Positions 5,749-16,800 of a stretch of DNA of 37,823 nt are shown here, piece after piece. This DNA comes from Planctomycetaceae bacterium. Its GTDB lineage: Bacteria > Planctomycetota > Planctomycetia > Pirellulales > PALSA-1355. Location of the stretch: NCBI GenBank assembly GCA_003153375.1, contig PLYM01000161.1, positions 19,839 to 57,661 of the forward strand, given 5' to 3'. The position numbers were made by a program, and so were the translations under genes. Position 1 is the stretch's first letter. Each line of letters begins with the position of its first letter. The notes below the pieces were generated by a model. That model searched no databases. It had not been told where the DNA came from and saw nothing but the letters and a program-made list of their open reading frames with translations.

Positions 5749-7323
5749 CTACGCCTTGAAACGCAGCGCCCTGCCCGGCTGCTCGGGTCCGCCGACCGCA
5801 ACCGGCTCGCCGTGGGCGATGATCGAGACGCCGTTGACTAGCACGTGCTCGATGCCTTGAGAGGGCTGGTGCGGATCGTCATAGGTCGCGCGGTCGACGA
5901 CCGTGTTGGCCTTGAAGAGCACGACGTCGGCGAAGGCGCCTTCGCGGATCTCGCCGCGATCGGTCAAGCCGAATCGCTCGGCGGGAATGGCGCTCAGCTT
6001 GCGAACGGCCGACTCGAGTGAAAACAACTTGCGGTCGCGCACCAAGGGACCGAGGATCCGCGGCGCCGAGCCCCAGACGCGCGGGTGGACTTGTCCGTCG
6101 GCGAAATAGATGCCGTCGGTGCCCAGCATGAACTTGGGATGCTGCAAAAAGGGCTCGATCCAGGCGTCGTCGCCATTGTGCAAGACGCTGAGCGCCGCCA
6201 GCCCCTCGTCGATCAGCAGATCGCACAGCGCCTCGGCCGGCTCTCGGCCCGTGTGGGCCGCGTATTGGGCGAGCGTGCGGCCCACGTGCGGAGCGTTGGC
6301 TTTCGTGGCCACCCAGGCCAGCGAAATCTGCTCGGGCGTAACCTGGAAACAAGCCAATAGCGTCGCCAGCCGCTCGCGCACCGCCGGATCGCGCAGCCGC
6401 GCGATCGCCGCCAGCGGCCCATCTTCCCAAACCTCGTAGGGAAGCAGGTAGTTGAACATCGTCGAGCCGGGCAGATACGGATAGATGTCGAACGAAAAGT
6501 CGACCTCGTGCACCGCGGTCCGATCGACGTAACTCAGAATCGCTTCGGCCTCTTCGGGCGAGCCGGCCTTGAGATGCGAGATGTGAACCGGCACGCCGCC
6601 ACGCCGGCCGATCTCGACGGCCTCGCGCACGCCTTCGAGCGTGCCCTTCTTGTAGCGCACGTGCGTGACGTACAGCCCGCGCCAGGGAGCTAGCGCCGAG
6701 GCGACCTCGACCAATTCGTCAGTGGTGGCAAAGCACTCGCTGATGTAATCCAAGCCGGTCGACAGTCCGACGGCGCCAGCGTCCATCGCTCGTTCGATCT
6801 CATGGCGAATGATTTTGAGCTGCGAGTCATCGAGCGGCCCGCGCCGCCAGCCAGCTGCTAACACACGCACATTGGCATAGGGTATCTCGGCGATCACGTT
6901 CTGCGCGGCCCGCCGGTCGAGCAGCGCCAAATAATCGGCAATCGTCCGCCAGCCCTGATAGTCGGCTTGTTCGAGCCCGTTGAGCGCCCGCAGATAGTGA
7001 AACCAATCGCGATAATTCTCCGGCGTGACGGGCGCATAGGAGATGCCGTCGCTCATCAGCACTTCGCTGGTGATTCCCTGGCTGGTCTTGGCGACCAGGT
7101 TCGGAATCTTCAACAGCCAGCCGTCGCTGTGCGTGTGTACGTCGACAAAGCCCGGCGCCACGATCAGACCTCGAGCGTCGATCGTGCGCCGCGCCGTGGC
7201 GCCGGCCGCCGGCGGCAACAACGCAGCAATGCGATCGCCCGAGATCGCCACGTCGGCCGCCCTGCGCGGCGCGCCGCTGCCATCGATGACCGTGCCACCC
7301 TGAATCAACACATCGAAGAACAT
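5749..7323 (-). CDS. N-acyl-D-amino-acid deacylase family amidohydrolase
   Basis: This 524-residue cytoplasmic metal-dependent hydrolase belongs to the D-aminoacylase branch of the amidohydrolase superfamily, which removes acyl groups from N-acyl-D-amino acids; the actual substrate cannot be told. Visible features are the N-terminal beta-sandwich segment (FDVLIQGGTVIDGSG) and the metal motif FVDVHTHSD (His63 and His65). Later come YVTHVRYKKG and VPVHISHLKAG with two further His ligands, and LGTDGIYFADG with the catalytic Asp. Where classical D-aminoacylase has a metal-binding Cys (GNCG), this protein has MSDGISYAPV (Asp about 92), a variant seen in a related subgroup. The ATG at 7323 is chosen because the family starts at MFFDVLIQGG and GGTGG lies upstream; the open frame extends 14 codons further. 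The gene lies 99 bases after the propeller gene on the same strand and may form an operon with it. Confidence 0.9.
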   Translation of the reverse strand: MFFDVLIQGGTVIDGSGAPRRAADVAISGDRIAALLPPAAGATARRTIDARGLIVAPGFVDVHTHSDGWLLKIPNLVAKTSQGITSEVLMSDGISYAPVTPENYRDWFHYLRALNGLEQADYQGWRTIADYLALLDRRAAQNVIAEIPYANVRVLAAGWRRGPLDDSQLKIIRHEIERAMDAGAVGLSTGLDYISECFATTDELVEVASALAPWRGLYVTHVRYKKGTLEGVREAVEIGRRGGVPVHISHLKAGSPEEAEAILSYVDRTAVHEVDFSFDIYPYLPGSTMFNYLLPYEVWEDGPLAAIARLRDPAVRERLATLLACFQVTPEQISLAWVATKANAPHVGRTLAQYAAHTGREPAEALCDLLIDEGLAALSVLHNGDDAWIEPFLQHPKFMLGTDGIYFADGQVHPRVWGSAPRILGPLVRDRKLFSLESAVRKLSAIPAERFGLTDRGEIREGAFADVVLFKANTVVDRATYDDPHQPSQGIEHVLVNGVSIIAHGEPVAVGGPEQPGRALRFKA

Positions 7324-7422
7324 CGCAATTGCCACCCGAAGCCAATGAAAATGTCGTCCGGGCAATTAGACCACGCGCGGTAGTCGTCACCAAGACAGTG
7401 CGCGACAGCCGGCACGTTCGTT

Positions 7423-9399
7423 CTACGGCAATCGGTGCCGCAGCGTGTAGTAGGCCTCGCTCGGAAAGAACCGTCCGTCTCCGCCGAGATCGCGGACGTG
7501 ATACTCGTAGACAAAGCCTTCTCGCAGCTCGGCCAACTTCAGGCTGACGTGCTGGCCGTCGGTCGAGACCTCAGCCGCCTCGATGCGTTCGACGCGCCGA
7601 TCTTGATCGGGCCCACCATAAGTCGGCGTCGACGTGCGGCGATAGGACGTGACCGCATAGTTGCCCGCTTGCGCAGCCCGGCCGCGATCGACGGGGCGAG
7701 TAAAAGTCATCGAGAACCCATCGGCGGCCACCTTGACTTCGGCAATGCCAGGGGGCAACTCGCCGCGCCAACGAAGCCGCACCAAGGAACCCGTGTTCGA
7801 ACCGGCGCCCCAGCCGCTGTCGCGAATGTTGCCAATATACAAGTCGCCGTTGGGCGCGACCTGGCACACCAGCGGGCCCTCGAACGTCTCGGCGCCCGCG
7901 GATGGCTCGATTGAGAGCGGATAGACCGCGCCTTGAAAGTCGCCCCCGACGCGCTCCAAGCTCATCCGCACCAGCCGCCGGGTGTCGTATTCGCAGCCGA
8001 CCATCTGCCCGGCCAGCGGACCATACAGCTCGTGCCCCAATCGCTCGCGCACCACCGGGGGCGTGTCCAAAAAACAAATCCCGTTCACGCTGCGTGTCCA
8101 GAGATGTGGTATCTCGACCGCGGCGGAGCGATGCGGCGGGTTTAGTCCTCGATCGCTCTCCAGGCGATTGAGAAAGCCATAACGAGCGCCGCGCACGACG
8201 TGGTTCAGCTCGTTGAATGGCGTGTAGTTTCCTTGATTGTCTGTGACGAATAAATCGTTGGAGCGCGACAGCGCGATACCCTGTGCGAATCGCAACCCGC
8301 CACAGAGTGGTTCGGCCTCGAAGCGCCGCGGATCGTCGTTGCTGGGCGCGCGAGGAACCAGCTTGAGTACGGAGCCGCGCCAGGTGGCGGCCACCGCGGA
8401 GCGTGCATCTTGCTGGCAGGCGAGCGAGATGTAATAGTTGCCCTCCGAGTCGCGCGGCAGACCAATCGCCCAATCGTGATAGTCGGTCGTGTGTCCCCAG
8501 CCGCTGGCAAGCAGCTCGGTCCGATCGGCGTGGCCGTCGCGGTCGTCATCGCTGAGCCGCAACAGGCCGTACTTGTTGATCACGTCGATCGACTCGCCCG
8601 TGGTCGCCACACCGAAAGGCGCGGCCAGATCGTCGCTGAACGGCACCAGCCGATCCTCCAGCCCGTCGCCATCGTCGTCGTGACCCAGCCACACTCGGCC
8701 CTCGAGCGAAGAGACGACCAGCGTGCCATCGCCACGCCAGGCCAGACCGGTGGGCATGGCCTGATTGGTCACCGGCAGCCGCACGGCTTCGAAGCCCGGC
8801 ACCACGTCCAGCACCGCTCGCTCCAGGCTGCGATCGGCCGCGGGCCGCGGCGCGAACTGGTCGACCGCCACGTCGGCCCGATACTCCAATTCGCAGACCG
8901 CCGTCCCCGCCGCATCGCCGCGCAAATTCAGCACCGCCCCCCCTGCCGTCTTGGTCAGCTTTGCTTCGCCGGGCAATCGCAACGCGACCTGCACGCGCCC
9001 GCCCCGTCCGGCGAGCGTGGCCACGAGTCGGTCGGCAGTAAGCGTCACGTCCCCGCTCAGGACGACGAACTCCGCGACTGTCTCGTCAGGCAACTCGCTG
9101 ATCTCGACACGGCGCGAAAAACCCGCGCCATCCAATGTGGCACTCAAGGGCGCGAAACGCTGAACGACGTGCAGCGGATGTTCATGGCCGTCGCGAGCGA
9201 AGTGCAAGCGATGCTCAAACTCGAGCTCCTGCCCTGCGTGAGCGAAGCGGTCGAACTCGGTGAGGTATTGTCCCTTGGCAACCGGCTGCCGCGACTGGCC
9301 ATTTTGCACGAGATCGAACAGCACGTTTTGACGATTCGGCAAGCCAATCACGAGCGGTTTGATCCCCGAGCGCGGCCGCGCGCATGGCACGACAGACAA
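7423..9399 (-). CDS. Beta-propeller (sorbosone-dehydrogenase-like) protein, probable continuation of the cytochrome gene
   Basis: This 658-codon frame encodes a beta-propeller like the membrane-bound-dehydrogenase/sorbosone dehydrogenase proteins of planctomycetes. It begins with about 200 residues of beta-rich sequence. From about residue 205 come repeated blade motifs (MPTGLAWRGDGTLVVSSLEG, then DDDGDGLEDRLVPF, WAIGLPRDSEGNYYISLACQ, ALSRSNDLFVTDNQGN, CQVAPNGDLYIGNIRDSGWG). A C-terminal beta-domain (VKVAADGFSMTFTRPVDRG) follows. It has no signal peptide although such propellers work outside the cytoplasm. The only start is a TTG at 9399 with no ribosome-binding site, overlapping the upstream cytochrome frame by 52 bases. 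Together this suggests the two frames are one gene interrupted by a frameshift, with the signal peptide on the upstream part. Coordinates are those of the open frame. Confidence 0.75.
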   Translation of the reverse strand: MSVVPCARPRSGIKPLVIGLPNRQNVLFDLVQNGQSRQPVAKGQYLTEFDRFAHAGQELEFEHRLHFARDGHEHPLHVVQRFAPLSATLDGAGFSRRVEISELPDETVAEFVVLSGDVTLTADRLVATLAGRGGRVQVALRLPGEAKLTKTAGGAVLNLRGDAAGTAVCELEYRADVAVDQFAPRPAADRSLERAVLDVVPGFEAVRLPVTNQAMPTGLAWRGDGTLVVSSLEGRVWLGHDDDGDGLEDRLVPFSDDLAAPFGVATTGESIDVINKYGLLRLSDDDRDGHADRTELLASGWGHTTDYHDWAIGLPRDSEGNYYISLACQQDARSAVAATWRGSVLKLVPRAPSNDDPRRFEAEPLCGGLRFAQGIALSRSNDLFVTDNQGNYTPFNELNHVVRGARYGFLNRLESDRGLNPPHRSAAVEIPHLWTRSVNGICFLDTPPVVRERLGHELYGPLAGQMVGCEYDTRRLVRMSLERVGGDFQGAVYPLSIEPSAGAETFEGPLVCQVAPNGDLYIGNIRDSGWGAGSNTGSLVRLRWRGELPPGIAEVKVAADGFSMTFTRPVDRGRAAQAGNYAVTSYRRTSTPTYGGPDQDRRVERIEAAEVSTDGQHVSLKLAELREGFVYEYHVRDLGGDGRFFPSEAYYTLRHRLP

Positions 9400-10976
9400 C
9401 TGTGCTGGGCCAGCAATGCCTTGCCACTGAGTGCTTCGGTAGCGCCGGAACGATTCTCGCTGAGAAACACCGTCACCGCTTCGCGCAACGGCTGCGACAG
9501 CCGATAACCGGGTCGGCGAGCAGCCGCGTCAGGCTCGAACAAGCAATTCGATCGTCCAAGCAGGGCGGCCAAATCGAGCTTGCGCAAGGGGCGTCCCTGC
9601 GCGATTTCGCCCCTTTTTGGCAGATCATGGCAGGCCGAGCAGCGGGCCTGCTCAACCAGCTCGCGCCCCTCTTCGGCCCGGGATGTCGGACCGTTGTCGA
9701 CTGCGGCCGGCTTGTCGCCCAAGGATTGCAGATAGAGCGCCAGGCTTTCCAGCTCGAACGGATTGAGCGTAAAAACGGGCATCCGATGATTGCGATTCAG
9801 CCGCGCTGGGTCGGCCAGCCATCCCACGAAGTAACCGGCCGGTCGTTTCTCGGCCACGCGGTCCAGGTTGCCGCCGCCGAACAGGTTGTCGGTGCCCAAC
9901 TCGCCCACGCGATGGCAGGCCAGGCAGCCCAGACTGCGAAACAGCGTCGCTCCTGCCTCGCGATTCGGCACCGGCGGAACTCCGATCGGCGCGGCCTGGG
10001 ATTTTTTGTCCTTCTTCTTCTCCTTGACCGCGGGTTCCCCCGGGTTGACCTCCTTGGCCGGAGGCAGCGGCTCTGAATTGGCAAACAAATAGTCGGCGAT
10101 TGCGTTGGCCTCGGACTGCTCGAAAGAAAAATGGGGCATCCGTCTTGAAGCCACTGCCAGATCCACGGATTCCCGGTGGTCCGGGGTTCGTTGCGCAAGC
10201 CAATCGATGAGCCAGGCGCGGCCCAGGTTGCCAGCCATCGTGTTCAGGGCCGGCGCGGGCAGAGGCGCCACTTCGCCGGCAATCTCGTGGCACGCCGCGC
10301 ATCGCAACGCCCGAACCAGCCGCTCGCCATCTTCGAACGCCGTCGAGGGGGTCTCGCGCGTCGCGTGATACAGCCAACGGCCGGCCAGCGGCTCGAGCGC
10401 AAACTGCGGTCCTTCCCAGTACAACGCCAGCCGTCCCGAACCGTCGTCGGGCGGACGATAGTCGACCACCAACGGGTGATAGCCGAAGGGCAGCTCAATG
10501 GCTTCGGCATCGAGCCAAGCCGGTGCCTTGGTCGACGCGTCGAGCAGCACCTTGCCGTTGAGCTCGAGACGAACCGCACCGGACCCGAAGCCCCGCAAGC
10601 GGTAGGTGCCCGAGGCTTGAACCTGCAAATGTCCGCTGAACTGAACCGACCACCCCCCGGGCGGCAACCGGCGATCGGGCGGCGCTCCGGCCAAGGAGAC
10701 CTCATCCTCGAGCCGAACATGCGGCACGCCATCGACGCCCGTGAAGCGCGCGATCAGGCCGTTTTGAAAGGGACTCTCGGCGTCATCTTCCGACTCCTCG
10801 GCGGCATCCCCAGCCACATCGGACCAGGCGGCCGCGCGAGTTGGCAGGACACCCAAGCCAATCGCGGCACACAAGATGACCAGGGCCCTGGGCGCGCTAT
10901 CCAAAACTATCGCCCAACTGCCGCGCTCGCGTGGCCGTTTCATCAGGCCGGCCATCCGTGACACTAAGATCCTCAT
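9348..10976 (-). CDS. Exported PA14-domain tetra-haem cytochrome c, probably the N-terminal part of a split gene
   Basis: This 542-residue protein has an N-terminal export signal (hydrophobic LVILCAAIGLGVL followed by PTRAAA), then a PA14/carbohydrate-binding-like domain (about residues 70-205: GTYRLRGFGSGAVRLELNGK, ALYWEGPQF). Four CXXCH haem sites follow: CAACH (about 225), CLACH (about 349), CSACH (about 445) and CLSCH (about 529). A Lys-rich linker (KEKKKDKK) separates the first two cytochrome domains. The last CXXCH is only about 13 residues from the stop, so the fourth haem domain lacks its body. Such proteins are thought to pass electrons from a dehydrogenase domain outside the cytoplasm, and that domain is in the next frame. 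The start at 10976 (MRILVSRM) is chosen over the longer open frame because the signal peptide follows; ATGs at 10955 and 10943 are also possible. Confidence 0.85.
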   Translation of the reverse strand: MRILVSRMAGLMKRPRERGSWAIVLDSAPRALVILCAAIGLGVLPTRAAAWSDVAGDAAEESEDDAESPFQNGLIARFTGVDGVPHVRLEDEVSLAGAPPDRRLPPGGWSVQFSGHLQVQASGTYRLRGFGSGAVRLELNGKVLLDASTKAPAWLDAEAIELPFGYHPLVVDYRPPDDGSGRLALYWEGPQFALEPLAGRWLYHATRETPSTAFEDGERLVRALRCAACHEIAGEVAPLPAPALNTMAGNLGRAWLIDWLAQRTPDHRESVDLAVASRRMPHFSFEQSEANAIADYLFANSEPLPPAKEVNPGEPAVKEKKKDKKSQAAPIGVPPVPNREAGATLFRSLGCLACHRVGELGTDNLFGGGNLDRVAEKRPAGYFVGWLADPARLNRNHRMPVFTLNPFELESLALYLQSLGDKPAAVDNGPTSRAEEGRELVEQARCSACHDLPKRGEIAQGRPLRKLDLAALLGRSNCLFEPDAAARRPGYRLSQPLREAVTVFLSENRSGATEALSGKALLAQHSCLSCHARGRARGSNRS

Positions 10977-11800
<824 letters not shown>

Positions 11801-11801
11801 A

Positions 11802-11838
11802 CACACGTCGGTACGGCAAATCCGTGCCAGTGCGTGTG
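11802..11838. terminator. Hairpin between convergent glnB and pckA
   Basis: CACACG (11802-11807) pairs with CGTGTG (11833-11838), and GGTACGG (11810-11816) pairs with CCGTGCC (11822-11828, one G-U pair) around a CAAAT loop, with a small internal loop between the two helices. It begins one base after the glnB stop. There is no strong T-run, so termination strength is uncertain. Confidence 0.45.
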
Positions 11839-11897
11839 AATCAACTTTCCAGGCAACCCTCGAGCGCCGAAGTTGTGCGCCCACGGCGCGGCAGCTC

Positions 11898-13499
11898 TCA
11901 CGAGTTCACGGTCGCTGCCGCGCGCGGGCCCGCCGCGGCAGTGGCCGGATTGGCCGCCTCGGCATACTGCCGGAAGTTCTGGTGAAACAGCGCGGCCAGC
12001 TTGGCCGCCGTGCGCCGATAGGCGGCCGGATCGCTCCAGGCATTCGCCGGCCGCAAGATCGCCGGGTCGACTCCCCGCACGTGTTCCGGAATCGCCAGCC
12101 CAAACGCGGCGTCCTCGGCCGTGGGCGTGTCGACCAGTTCGCCCGAGTGAATCGCGTCAATGATCGCCCGCGTGTGGGCCAGGTTGATGCGGTGGCCCTT
12201 GCCGTAGGCGCCCCCCGACCAACCGGTGTTGACCAGCCAGGCTTGCGCGCCGTGCGCCTGCAGTCGCTCGGCGAGCATCTCGGCATACTTCGTGGGATGC
12301 CACACCAGGAAGGCGGCGCCAAAGCAGGCCGAGAACGTGGCCTGTGGCTCGACCACGCCGACTTCGGTGCCGGCAACCTTGGCCGTGTAGCCGCTGATAA
12401 AGTGATACATCGCCTGCTCGCGCGTGAGCCGACTCACCGGCGGCAGCACGCCAAACGCGTCGCAGGTCAAGAAGATGATGTTCTGCGGATGGTCGCCCAC
12501 GCAGGGTATCTGGGCGTTGGGAATGAATTCGATCGGGTACGAAGCCCGCGTGTTGTCGCTCAGCCGATTGTCATCGTAATCGACTGCGCGCGTGTGCGCG
12601 TCGACCACGGTATTTTCCAACACCGTGCCATAGCGAATCGCGGAATAGATTTCGGGTTCCTTGGCAGCCGAGAGGTGGATGCACTTGGCATAGCAGCCCC
12701 CCTCAATGTTGAAAATGCCGTCATCGCTCCAGCAATGTTCGTCGTCGCCGATCAAGCGGCGCGACGTATCGGCCGAGAGCGTGGTCTTGCCGGTGCCCGA
12801 CAGACCAAAGAATAGCGAGACGTCGCCGCTGGGGCCCTCGTTGGCCGAACAGTGCATGCTCAGCACGTCCTGCCGCGGCATCAGGTAATTCATGAGCGTG
12901 AAGACGCCCTTCTTCATTTCGCCGGCATACTCGGTGCCCAGGATCACGAACTCGCCGCGCTCGAAGCTGATGCTGATGCTAGTGGGCGACGTCATGCCCG
13001 GCGTCGTCGTGTCGGCCGCGGCCTGGCCGGCGTTATAGATCACGTAGTCGGGCTGGCCGAAATCGGCCAATTGCGCCGCGGTCGGACGGATCAGCATGTT
13101 GTGCATGAACAACGCGTGATACGGACGCGCGCAGATCACGCGCACCTTCAAATGCCGCCGCCCGTCCCAACCCGCGAATCCGTCGACGACGTACAGCCGC
13201 TGCCGGCTGTTGAGAAAATCGAGCGCCTGCCGCCGGATGGCTAGAAACGATTTCTCGGCCAGCCGCATGTTGATGTCACCCCACCAGATGTCCGCGGCGC
13301 TGGCGGGGTTGTCCACGATCCGCTTGTCGCGCGGGCTGCGTCCGGTCTTCTCGCCCGACGAAGCCGCCAAAGCGCCGCTCGAGGTGATCTGATCGCCGTC
13401 GTGGACGATCGCATGTTCGTACAACACCGCTACGGGCGCATTGCGCCAGACTTCGCCAACCGTAATTCCCTCGGCGGACCAATCCATTCGCTCAATCAT
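11898..13499 (-). CDS. pckA: Phosphoenolpyruvate carboxykinase (ATP)
   Basis: This 533-residue cytoplasmic enzyme converts oxaloacetate and ATP to phosphoenolpyruvate, CO2 and ADP, the first committed step of gluconeogenesis. The length matches the ATP-type family. Signatures in order are [16 protein letters not shown] (substrate-binding Arg), [20 protein letters not shown] (metal-binding Lys region), P-loop GLSGTGKT (about residues 232-239) and [11 protein letters not shown] (second kinase motif with metal-binding Asp). [14 protein letters not shown] and [15 protein letters not shown] follow. The start ATG at 13499 gives [11 protein letters not shown] with AGGAAAGAG upstream; the open frame runs 50 codons further but has no family match there. 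The C-terminus ends in an Ala-rich tail. It is transcribed alone, convergent with glnB. Confidence 0.97.
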   Translation of the reverse strand: MIERMDWSAEGITVGEVWRNAPVAVLYEHAIVHDGDQITSSGALAASSGEKTGRSPRDKRIVDNPASAADIWWGDINMRLAEKSFLAIRRQALDFLNSRQRLYVVDGFAGWDGRRHLKVRVICARPYHALFMHNMLIRPTAAQLADFGQPDYVIYNAGQAAADTTTPGMTSPTSISISFERGEFVILGTEYAGEMKKGVFTLMNYLMPRQDVLSMHCSANEGPSGDVSLFFGLSGTGKTTLSADTSRRLIGDDEHCWSDDGIFNIEGGCYAKCIHLSAAKEPEIYSAIRYGTVLENTVVDAHTRAVDYDDNRLSDNTRASYPIEFIPNAQIPCVGDHPQNIIFLTCDAFGVLPPVSRLTREQAMYHFISGYTAKVAGTEVGVVEPQATFSACFGAAFLVWHPTKYAEMLAERLQAHGAQAWLVNTGWSGGAYGKGHRINLAHTRAIIDAIHSGELVDTPTAEDAAFGLAIPEHVRGVDPAILRPANAWSDPAAYRRTAAKLAALFHQNFRQYAEAANPATAAAGPRAAATVNS

Positions 13500-13823
13500 C
13501 CTCAAACTCTTTCCTGAAAAAACGCGGCTGCACGGCAATCGCGACTCCGTGCACGATCGCCACCCCTTTGCTCTGTCCACCCGGGCCGGCCGCCTGCGGC
13601 TCCCGAGACGGATGCAGATTCTACAACCCGGTGAATTATAGGAAATCACCTCCTGCGCACCTTGGCCAATTTTCGGAAGAATGGCAGCAGGCCGCGGTAT
13701 TTGCTCGCGCAGGGCGAGCGGATGCCACGGGTGTCGGGCGCGCCAAGGGGCACAACTGCCTTGCCTGACGTTGTTTGCAGGCCGGCAGCAGACGGAGCTC
13801 CGCCCGGCCCTGAGCGATTCGGC
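13500..13823. other. Intergenic region upstream of pckA
   Basis: This 324-base spacer lies between the stop of the CHAT gene and the start of pckA, both on the minus strand. It should hold the pckA promoter and the CHAT terminator. A T-rich/A-rich patch just upstream of pckA (around 13500-13525) and an AT-rich patch near 13625-13650 are candidates for promoter elements, but no confident match was found. No ORF in it has coding character. Confidence 0.35.
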
Positions 13824-16800
13824 TCACTCGTCCGTGGCCGGTGGCAGGGGCTTTTGGCGGGGCGCGGACTTTTTCGCGGGGGTGCGCGGTGGGACCTTGG
13901 ACTTTTTGGCCGGCTTGGCGGGCGGGTCGGCCATCGGACCGGGAACATCGACCAGGGGCCTGGGCGGCAGCGGCGCCGCCGGCGGGTTGGCCTGGATCAC
14001 GTGCTTGCCTCCGGCCTTGTCGCGACCTGGATTGCCGACTCCCGAGTCGACCAGCATGTAGCCGGCCCAGAAGAACGGATGATCGGCGTTGGCGAACTCG
14101 GTGCCGGGCGGCGCCTTTTTCAAGCGCGGCTCGCGCTCGGGTTCCAGTTGGGTATTGATGGCGACCTGCACGCTGCGCTGCCAGGCCTGCGCGGGGCTGA
14201 CGTGCGGCAGCTCCTGGGCAAACTCTCGCACCAGCCCCAGGCTCGTCTGGCCGCCGGTGCGCCAGCGGCTGATCAGGACCGTGCGTGTGCCGGTCGACAG
14301 CAGGCCACACAACGACAGAAACATTTCGCTCCCCGTGGGCTGGCCACGGCGCAATCCATTCTCGGCCGCGGTATGAAAGCCCGGCAGCAGCAGCACGTCG
14401 GGACCGCCGAAAGGCAGCGCCAGCCACTGAGCCAACGAACCACCGTTTTTTCCGCGATCCATGGGCGCCGGCAACCAGGCATAAGGATCGTCGCCGCCGG
14501 GCACGTCGTCCAAGACGATCAAGCCGTCGAATAGATGGCGATAGATCGCGGTCGAGACGGGCAGGGTCTTGGGCAGTTCGACGGCGCCGCCGACCGAACG
14601 ACCGATTTCCTCGAACGCCGAAGTCACCGTGCCTTCGTCATCGTGAGGCCAAAGCTTGCCGAGCATCACGCCGACGTTCGTGCGCGCCTTGGCAGGCCGA
14701 CCGGACGGCACCGCCAGTCCCACGGTCGGCGCATAGCGCACTTGGATCTGCGAAATCATCGGCCGGTCTTGCTCGCCCTTGCCGATGCGCAGGGCCTCGA
14801 ACGGCAAATACCACAGCCCCGCATCAGGCACGATCACCAGCTCTTCGAAATTTCCGGCCAGATCGACGTTCGATTTTTCCAACAGCAGACTCATCACCTT
14901 GGCAGCCGTAGCGCGCCAGGAACCCTTGGCCAGGTCGGTGGGCGCCAGCTCGTGGTTGGCGTCGAAATTGCCCATCTCGCGCAGCAACGTGGCAATCTGT
15001 TTTTGCAGCATGGCCGGCGAATGGATGTGCCAGGCGGCATACTTTTCGCTCGAGTACAGGAACGCGTACAGATTATGGTCCGTGGCAAAAAAGGCCAGCA
15101 GCACCTGTCCCTCGCGCATGGCGTGTTGAACATCGCGGGTTTTGCGCAGAGGCGGAAAGACCATCTCGGCCGGCTCGCGGCGCACGGCAATCTCGCGCAG
15201 GATGACTTCCTGGCTCTCGCTGATCTCGGCCAGTCGAGCCAGCTCGGCCGACTGGTCGCGCCGCGCCGCCACGTCGGCAGCCACCGGCGGCTTCGCGGCC
15301 AGGCCCGTGCGTATCGTGGCCGCTTGCTGCGCCAACTCGTGATATTTCGGATAGCGCAACAACAGATCCTGCCGCTGCAAGAGTCCCTTGTCGCCGACAA
15401 TTTCGGGCGGCCCCTCCAGAATCCAACGCAAGGCCAGCAGTCGCCCGCCCATGGGCAGCGTGCTGAAAAAGCGATGGCGGCGAGTACGATCGGCAATCTC
15501 GAGCGCCAGATCCTGCTCCTTGCCGTGCTTCATCACGCCTTCGAACCAGTGCTCGAAGACCACGCCGTGAGGAATCGACAAGACGGAGAGACATTCCAGC
15601 GGATTGCTCAACCAGTCGACCGGTGCCGGATCGCGCAACAAGGCGTCGTAGAGCATCAGCCCCACCCGATCGCTATAGTCGCCTTGGAGGTAACGGGTGT
15701 CGGCCAGCCCGATTTGAAACATCCACAGCGAGCCCTGCTGTTGAAACGAGAGTGCCGCGGCGAGCGCCTGGTCGCCGGCTCCGACGTTACCCGCCTGATA
15801 CGATGCGACCGCCGTGAGATGATTCATCCGCGCGCCCAGTTGGCTGATGCCCAGATCGCTACGGCCGATCAACGAGCGGACGCCCGTCAACAAGCTGGTG
15901 GCCTGCCCCGTGTCGCCCAGCGTCGTCATATTCTCGGCGCCCGACAGCAGCAGCGAGGCTTGCAACTGCCGCAGCCCCGCCGCCTTGGCCCAGGCCATGG
16001 CCGGCACCAGCGGCGGATAGGGTGTCTTCTGATTCAACAGCAAGTGGGCCAGCAATCCGAATCGAAACGATTCCTCGAGGATGCCCGGATTCGGAAAATT
16101 GACGCAGGCGTAGCTGGCTTCCTCGAAGTAGCGCGAGGCGGCCGCATAGTCACCGACTTCCAACGACAGCTGCCCCAGTTCCGCCAGCGCGGTGCTGGTC
16201 AACGGATGGTCGAATTCGCCGCTGACGACGAGCGCCTGTTGCAGCGTGGTCGTGGCTTGCGCGACATTGCCGGCGGCCGCATAGGCACAGCCCAACTGCA
16301 CGTTGATCCAAGCCTGACTCCAATGATTCGGCGGACCGGGGCGCCGCGACAGCGATTCGACCAGGTCGTTGGTCAAGGGATCGTGCTTGCACAACGGGCC
16401 CAGCAGTTCCTTGCGACGCCGAATGGCCAGGCTGGTGCAGCGCACAATTTCGGCCACGTGTACGGGAAAGATGACGGGACTTTGCACGACTCCGCCGCCG
16501 CCGAAGACGACGGCCGACTGATCGACCTGTCCCTGGCTCATGCCGAACGTATCGGGAAAGTTTCCCACGCGCGACCCGCGGCGGCTTTGGCCCCAGGGGG
16601 CGGCGCGCAGCACGCCCACTGTGGCTGGCCCCATGACCGGCGGAAACTGCACGCGCATCATCCAATTCGAGTAGGTCAGATAGAGCTTCAGCGCCGTGTT
16701 ATAGCTCTGCAGCGCCGCCGGATATTGGCCGAGCTGATAGTAGCTCTCGCCGGCCATCGTGTAGTAACAGATCGAATCGATCCACAGGCTTTGGGCGTTC

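Noticed and set aside
5024-5860. Ser-rich 278-codon plus-strand frame
   Set aside because: It extends into the amidohydrolase on the other strand, and its Ser-richness is the complement of the Asp/Ser/Glu-rich minus frame. The minus frame has a more natural C-terminus. Some doubt remains and is noted with the gene.
8410-9507. 365-codon open frame on the plus strand
   Set aside because: It is antisense to the propeller and cytochrome frames and has shadow-like composition.
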